Positions 59,364-64,000 of a stretch of DNA of 64,000 bases are shown one piece after another. Each line of letters opens with the position of its first letter. Positions within the stretch are counted from its first letter, which is position 1. The notes beneath the pieces were generated by a model. It was not told where the DNA came from, did not search any database, and saw only the letters and a program-made list of their open reading frames with translations. The DNA is from Streptomyces lienomycini. Its GTDB lineage: Bacteria > Actinomycetota > Actinomycetes > Streptomycetales > Streptomycetaceae. The DNA lies in NCBI RefSeq assembly GCF_027947595.1, contig NZ_CP116257.1, positions 3,720,001-3,784,000 of the forward strand, written 5' to 3'. Made by a program: the position numbers and the translations under genes.

Positions 59364-60272
59364 ATGGCCGACACCGCACGTCGAGACTCCGGTGTGGAAG
59401 GTGTGGACGGCGGCGTCGGCCGGACCGCCCTCCTGGTCGCGGCGGCCCGGGCGATCGAGACCTACCGCCCCGACAGCCTGGCCCAGGACGTCCACGCGGA
59501 ACACTTCGTCCTCGCCGCACCGGCGTCCGCGGGCTGGCCGGTCCGCATGTGGCAGGTTCCGGACGGCGACGCGAACCCGCTGTGGGGCCGGTTCGCGCGC
59601 TACTTCGGACTGCGGACCCGGGTTCTCGACGACTTCCTCCTCCGCGCGGTGCACGCGGACGGCGTCCGGCAGGTGGTGCTGCTGGGAGCCGGACTGGACA
59701 CGCGCGCGTTCCGGCTCGCATGGCCCTCCGGGTGCGTGGTCTTCGAGATCGACAGGGAAGGCGTACTGGCGTTCAAGCACAAGGTGCTCGACGGACTGTC
59801 GGCCATACCGCGGACCACACGTGTACCGGTCGCCACCGATCTGCGCGCCGACTGGGCCGGCGCGCTGACAGACGCCGGCTTCGACCCGGCGGCGCCCACG
59901 GCCTGGCTGGTCGAGGGCCTGCTGTTCTACCTGCCGGGCGCGGCCGAGACCTACCTCGTGAACACGGTGGACCGGCTGAGCGCACGGGGGAGCGCGCTGG
60001 CGTACGAGGTGAAGCTGGAGAAGGACCTGCTGGCCTACCGCGACAGCCCGCTCTACACCGCGACGCGCCGACAGATCGGCATCGACCTGCTCAGCCTGTT
60101 CAGTCTGGAACCCCGGCCCGACTCCGCGGCCGGTCTGGAGGCCAACGGCTGGACCACGACGGTGCACACACCCTTCGACTTCACCCGCCGGCACGGACGG
60201 GGCCCGCTGCCGGAACCGAACGACGCGCTGGCCGGCAATCGGTGGGTGTTCGCGGGCAGGGCGGGGTCGTGA
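59364..60272 (+). CDS. SAM-dependent O-methyltransferase, TIGR00027/leucine carboxyl methyltransferase-like
   Basis: A 302-residue methyltransferase. The SAM motif is VVLLGAGLDTRAFRLAWP (about 103-120), then FEIDREGVLAFK and WLVEGLLFYLP, the marks of the PPM/TcmP-like group, which often methylate carboxylates or phenols. The ATG has GAGGGAG upstream and lies 34 bases after the alcohol dehydrogenase gene. As last gene of the operon it could turn a furan carboxylate made by the dehydrogenases into its methyl ester; that is inference. It ends 14 bases before the convergent YceI gene. Confidence 0.9.
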   Translation: MADTARRDSGVEGVDGGVGRTALLVAAARAIETYRPDSLAQDVHAEHFVLAAPASAGWPVRMWQVPDGDANPLWGRFARYFGLRTRVLDDFLLRAVHADGVRQVVLLGAGLDTRAFRLAWPSGCVVFEIDREGVLAFKHKVLDGLSAIPRTTRVPVATDLRADWAGALTDAGFDPAAPTAWLVEGLLFYLPGAAETYLVNTVDRLSARGSALAYEVKLEKDLLAYRDSPLYTATRRQIGIDLLSLFSLEPRPDSAAGLEANGWTTTVHTPFDFTRRHGRGPLPEPNDALAGNRWVFAGRAGS

Positions 60273-60286
60273 GTGAACCGAGTCGC

Positions 60287-60937
60287 TCAGGAGGCTCGGA
60301 TCGCGGAGATGTCGAACTGCAGGCGGACCTTCTCGCTCACCATGCTGCCTCCCGCGTCGAGCCGCTGGTTGTAGACCAGGCCCCAGTCCCTGCGGTCGAT
60401 GGTGGTGGTGCCGTCGAACCCGGCCCGTTCGAAGCCGAACGGATCCATGACCGAGCCGAGGTAGTCCAGTTGCAGTTCGACGGGCCGGGTCGTGTCACGG
60501 ATCGTGAGGTCTCCCGTCATGCGGAAGCTCTCCGCGTTCTCCTGCAGGGTGGAGGTGCTGCGGAAGGTCATGTCCGGGTAGCGGCGCACGTCGAAGAAGT
60601 CCCGGCCCACGAGGTGCGCGTCCCGTTGTTCCACCCCGGTGTCGACACTGGCGACGCGGATGACGATCTCGGCGTGGGACTCGGTGGGGCGGGCGCCGTC
60701 GAAGTGGAGCATGCTGTCGTACTCGGTGAAGGCCCCCCGGACGGTGGTGACCATGGCGTGCCGTACGGAGAACCCGATCCGGCTGTGGGGGCGGTCGATG
60801 GTCCACCGCCCGGTCAGCGCGCGCAGCGCCGGGTCGAGCGTGGCCGTCGACGTCGTGGCCGAGGCGGTGGACCGGCCGGGTCCGGCAGGCGGCGTCGGCT
60901 CCGCGGTGGCGGTCTGGCGACGGTTGAAGATACCCAT
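60287..60937 (-). CDS. YceI family protein
   Basis: A 216-residue protein whose residues about 40-212 form the YceI lipocalin-like barrel: GRWTIDRPHSRIGFSVRHAMVTTVRGAF, then SVDTGVEQRDAHLVGRDFFDVRRYPDMTF and DRRDWGLVYN. YceI proteins bind isoprenoid-type lipids. The first 40 residues are a polar, low-complexity tail, not a signal peptide. ATG at 60937. The 187 bases beyond its start show no gene. Confidence 0.92.
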   Translation of the reverse strand: MGIFNRRQTATAEPTPPAGPGRSTASATTSTATLDPALRALTGRWTIDRPHSRIGFSVRHAMVTTVRGAFTEYDSMLHFDGARPTESHAEIVIRVASVDTGVEQRDAHLVGRDFFDVRRYPDMTFRSTSTLQENAESFRMTGDLTIRDTTRPVELQLDYLGSVMDPFGFERAGFDGTTTIDRRDWGLVYNQRLDAGGSMVSEKVRLQFDISAIRAS

Positions 60938-61124
60938 GAGTCGTAGGCCCTTTCGAGATGGATCACTTCGTGTTATCACGGAGTTGACCAGTGGCCCACG
61001 GCACAATGTGTGCCCTCGTCCGGGTTCCATGACCCCGACCGCAAAGCTGCACCGATTCGACATGATCGCCGGCTTCGACAGCGCCTCCCTGCCGGCTGCA
61101 TGAGCGGGGCGTCCGCCCGCCGGT

Positions 61125-63625
61125 CTAGTGGAGTCGCCCGAAGGCGTCCCGGAGCCGCCGTGCGTCCCGCAGCCGCTGCTCGTAGGTGGCGCCCAGCACG
61201 AGCAGCACGAGACCGGCGAGGGCCAGGGGCGCCCAGCGCGGGAGCGCGCCGACGACCTGTGCGAGGTACGGGGCGAGTTCGTGCAGCGTCACCAGCGCGA
61301 GCACGCCCCCGCCGAGGAGCAGGGGTGCCCGGAGGCGGTACCGAGCACCCGTCAGGGTCACCGCGAGCGCCGCGGTGCCGAGCAGCAGCGGCCGCGTCCA
61401 GTCCAGGTCGCGCCAGGCGGCGAACAGACTCGGCACCAGAGTGATGGACAAGCCGGCGCCGTACGCCGTCCAGGAGGAGAGCCCGGCGTCGCGACGCCGG
61501 GCCAGAAGACCGACGACCAGCGCGGGCACGGTCACCGGCAGGGTGTACGCCTCCGGCGTGGTGACGTCCCAGGCCGCCAGGCGCACCCAGGCGGCCAGCA
61601 GGAAGAGCGCGGCGGACGCGTGGACGGCCGGGCGCCGCTCGGGGCGCAGCGCGGTTCCGGCCGCGACGACACCGCAGACGGAGAGCACCGCGGCCAGCAT
61701 CGGCGGGTGCGTCACGGCGAGGGCGAGGGCGAGCAGTGCCGCGGCCGTACCCGCCACCTCCACGCCCACGGTCGCGCGCGGGCCGGTCGTCCGACGTGCC
61801 GCGAGCAGGGCGGCGACTACCGGCACCACGAGGACCAGCAGCGCCGTGCGGTGCGGCGGCCAGTCGGCGGACGCACCGGTCGCGCAGGCCAGCGCCGCGG
61901 CGTGGCCGAGGGCGGCGGGCGCGGCCCACGGCGCGACCTCCCGGAGGAAGCCCGCCGCCCCGAACAGGGCCGTCATCGCGGCGAGCACACCGATCGTCGC
62001 GGTCTCGGAGGCCAGCGCGAGGAAGGCGAGGCCGACGGCGGTGACGAGGGCCAGCAGGAGGGCCGTGAGGGGCAGAAGCCGCTGCCCCCTTCGGGCACGG
62101 AAGGACCACTGCGCGAAGCCCAGCGCCGCCGCGACCACGACCGCCTGTGCCACCAGACCGGCCCCGTAGGGCAGTTCCAGCACCGCCGGGAGCACGAACA
62201 GGCTCGCCCAGCCCAGGACGAGCGCCCCCACCGCGGCGGCAGGATGCCGGTCCCCGCGGCGCGCGGCCACCGTCAGCGCACCGGCCACAACGGCGAGCAC
62301 GAGCGGTACGGTGCCCGCGTACGGAGGCCACGGCGCCTGACTGAACACCGCGTCCCGGATGTCCTGCGGTGCCCCGGACCAGGACCGCGCACTCCACGCC
62401 ACCGGACCGAGAAGGCTCCCGGCGACCAACGGCACCGACCACAGCAGCGCGAGGCCCTGCACGGTCAGCGAGGCCCGTACGAGCCCCTGGCGCACCGGCC
62501 GGGGGAGCGGCGACCGGACGGCCGCCAGCAGGGCGATCCCGCAGGCCAGACACCCCGGCACCGTCCACTCGCCGGGCAGCGCCGCCCGAAGGACCCCACC
62601 CGCGCCGGTGACCGGGCACAGCCCCGCGACGAGGGCCGCGCCGCACGCGATGCCGGCCCGCGGGACGAATCGCCCCGTCACCAGGGCGACCGCCGCCGCC
62701 AGGACCAGGAGCAGCGCCGCCCGCGCGGCCGCCTGCGGACCCGACGCGCTCCAGCAGAGCCAGGCGGCCGTCAGGACTCCCGCGCCGCCCGTGCCCAGCG
62801 CCCCGACGACGGCGACGACGCGCACCGGCGCGAGGGCCGTCCGCAGCGCCACCGCGGTGCCGGCCGCGGCGGTCGCCAGCAGCACCGCTGTGAGCGTGTG
62901 CGGACCCGCTCCGAAGGCGACGGCCCACAGCAGCGCGGGAAGGTGCGCCGTCGCCACGGCGAGGGGAGCGGATGCCGGAGCCCGGGGAGCGCGCCCGCTC
63001 CGTGCGAGCCGTCCGCCGCCGCGGGTCCCGCGCCGGCGGACGGCTCGGAGCGCGCGGTCGAGGACGGCGTGAGCCTGCCCGCTCCCACGCCGTACGCGGC
63101 CCATGTCGCGGCGAGAACGGCGGACGCGCCGGCCGTGTACCCCGGACCGCTGGTGCCGGGGAACGCCACCTCGTGCAGCGCGTAGGCGTCGAGCACGGTC
63201 AGCGCCGTCGCCAGCGCGGACACGGCCTCGGCGGTCGACCTCAGCCCGCGCCGCAGCAACGCGACGGGCACGCCCAGCGCCCCCGCGGTCAGCGCACCGA
63301 GCACCAGCGCCCGGCCGGCGATCCCCAGATGCCCCCAACTCACCAGCGTGAAAGCGATCGCGGCGACCGTCAGGAGGACTCCACCGAGGACCAGCAGCAC
63401 GTTCTGCACGCCGGGCGCCTCGACCTCCGGCCGAGGGGCGACGGCCCCGGCGTGCGCGGGCACCGGCCCCGACGGAGCGGATCCCGGCCCCGGGGCGGCG
63501 GCCGCCCGCAGCGTGTGGACCAGCCACTCGCGGCGTCGCAGCAGGACGGCACGGCGGGCGTCGAGTTGCCGCAGCTCGGCATCCAGGACGCGCAGCTCCT
63601 CGGCCGGGGGCGGAAGGTTCGTCAT
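61125..63625 (-). pseudogene. large multi-pass membrane protein gene with a frameshift
   Basis: The N-terminal part runs from ATG 63625 in one frame: a coiled region (EELRVLDAELRQLDARRAVLLRRR), a Pro/Ala linker and four membrane segments to about 63060. From about 63000 the membrane protein continues in another frame (APLAVATAHLPALLWAVAFG) to the stop at 61125, with some 18-20 further segments. Joining the two needs one extra base between roughly 62980 and 63060. Intact, it would be about 833 residues, like uncharacterised Streptomyces integral membrane proteins with a helical N-terminus. Either a real frameshift or a missing base in the sequence. Confidence 0.8.
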
Positions 63626-63905
63626 GCCTCGGAGTGTGGCCCTCGCCCCGTGGACGGACATGAGCGCGGATACTCAGCTCGTACTCAACGCGAGGTGGAG
63701 ACTCGCCGGCACCGCGGGGCAGGACCGGGAAGCGGGCGGCCCCCGGACGGAGCACCCTCGACCGGACCGCACGGGCAGCATGTCCGGCGCGGCTTGCTGT
63801 ACTTCGAGTAACAAGATCATTCTGAGACGCGCCTCGCGCGACCCCGTGCGCAGGCGCCCCCCTGCGCCCGCGAACGCGGTGCCCGGACCAGCGACAGGAA
63901 GCCCG
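63626..63905. other. intergenic region between divergent genes
   Basis: About 280 bases without a supported gene. An AT-richer patch (ACAAGATCATTCTGAGACG, 63811-63829) is the likeliest promoter area for the rightward gene. Confidence 0.4.
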
Positions 63906-64000
63906 ATGAAGCCCCCTCACGACCTTCTCGAGCAGGCACGCGAAGACTACGAGAACCACCTGCGAAGCTGCCGTCAATGCGAGGCCGACGGCGCGAGATG
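63906..64000 (+). CDS. start of a gene cut off by the window end
   Basis: ATG with AGGAAG at 6 bases opens a frame that runs to the window edge: 31 complete codons, MKPPHDLLEQAREDYENHLRS followed by CRQCEADG. It begins as an amphipathic helix followed by a CxxC pair, which may bind zinc. Too short to identify. Confidence 0.6.
   Translation, partial: MKPPHDLLEQAREDYENHLRSCRQCEADGAR

Noticed and set aside
55396..60272. Calling the furan operon a methanofuran pathway
   Set aside because: Only the MfnB-like step is present; the aminotransferase, tyrosine-derived and ligase steps are missing.
61128..63185. Long plus-strand frame opposite the membrane protein gene
   Set aside because: Composed almost entirely of Arg, Gly, Gln and Pro; an antisense shadow.
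1..64000. Prophage, insertion sequence, integrative element, tRNA or rRNA
   Set aside because: No transposase, integrase, phage structural gene, inverted-repeat-bounded element or RNA gene was recognisable on reading both strands.

Overview
The window is about 73% GC by eye, uses many GTG and TTG starts, and packs genes tightly on both strands. It carries families typical of Streptomyces: a SpoIIE-type phosphatase, GPP34, an ECF41 sigma factor, a SAM methyltransferase of the DUF574 type, and sugar ABC operons without their own ATPase. It reads as a piece of a Streptomyces (or close actinomycete) chromosome, probably outside the core because most genes are catabolic, regulatory or accessory. 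I saw no rRNA, tRNA, CRISPR, IS element, prophage or large antibiotic cluster.

Layout. 115-2491: an alpha/beta hydrolase and a divergent CGNR zinc-finger regulator share a 51-bp-periodic intergenic repeat, followed by a siderophore-interacting protein behind an iron box. 2507-11079: a six-gene glycoside operon (binding lipoprotein, two permeases, LacI regulator, GH5-like and GH3 enzymes) with a promoter and operator at its head. 11131-15632: a sirtuin, a GC-rich repeat tract, a PP2C phosphatase, a stand-alone MASE1 membrane protein and an orphan rhamnose-type binding protein. 15716-20006: a MarR/MFS pair with a palindromic operator, a secreted protein preceded by a decayed copy of its own C-terminus, and a DUF2809 protein.

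19993-25913 is a divergent 5-oxoproline regulon: pxpABC leftward, and DUF969, DUF979, pcp and DUF2891 rightward. Each arm's promoter carries the same 15-bp palindrome between its -35 and -10. 25959-31140: a nonsense-mutated hydrolase, a cysteine-free ribosomal protein L32 with a Zur box, and malY-malX with a TrmB/LuxR hybrid regulator. 31257-43316: a 1239-residue subtilase, a GDSL hydrolase, TetR/aldo-keto reductase and TetR/hydrolase modules with visible operators, a DUF6807 gene behind a LacI-type operator, a homoserine-dehydrogenase-like protein and a quinone oxidoreductase.

43405-55830 is a mosaic of single genes: GNAT, DUF1838, DUF998, ECF41, GPP34, a degenerate Fic/antitoxin pair, NAD kinase, DUF1275, HAD, methyltransferases, a MerR-HEAT/HEAT pair and a 2H phosphoesterase. 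55920-60272 is the most unusual block: an MfnB-like furan synthase (the enzyme family of methanofuran synthesis) followed by an aldehyde dehydrogenase, a zinc alcohol dehydrogenase and a carboxyl-methyltransferase-like protein, behind a structured leader. It looks like a four-gene pathway to a small furan. The window ends with a YceI protein, a frameshifted multi-pass membrane protein and the start of one more gene.

Three genes are disrupted here (permease near 9505-9615, hydrolase at 26721, membrane protein near 63000). Both frame breaks fit a single missing base, so assembly error should be excluded before calling them biological.
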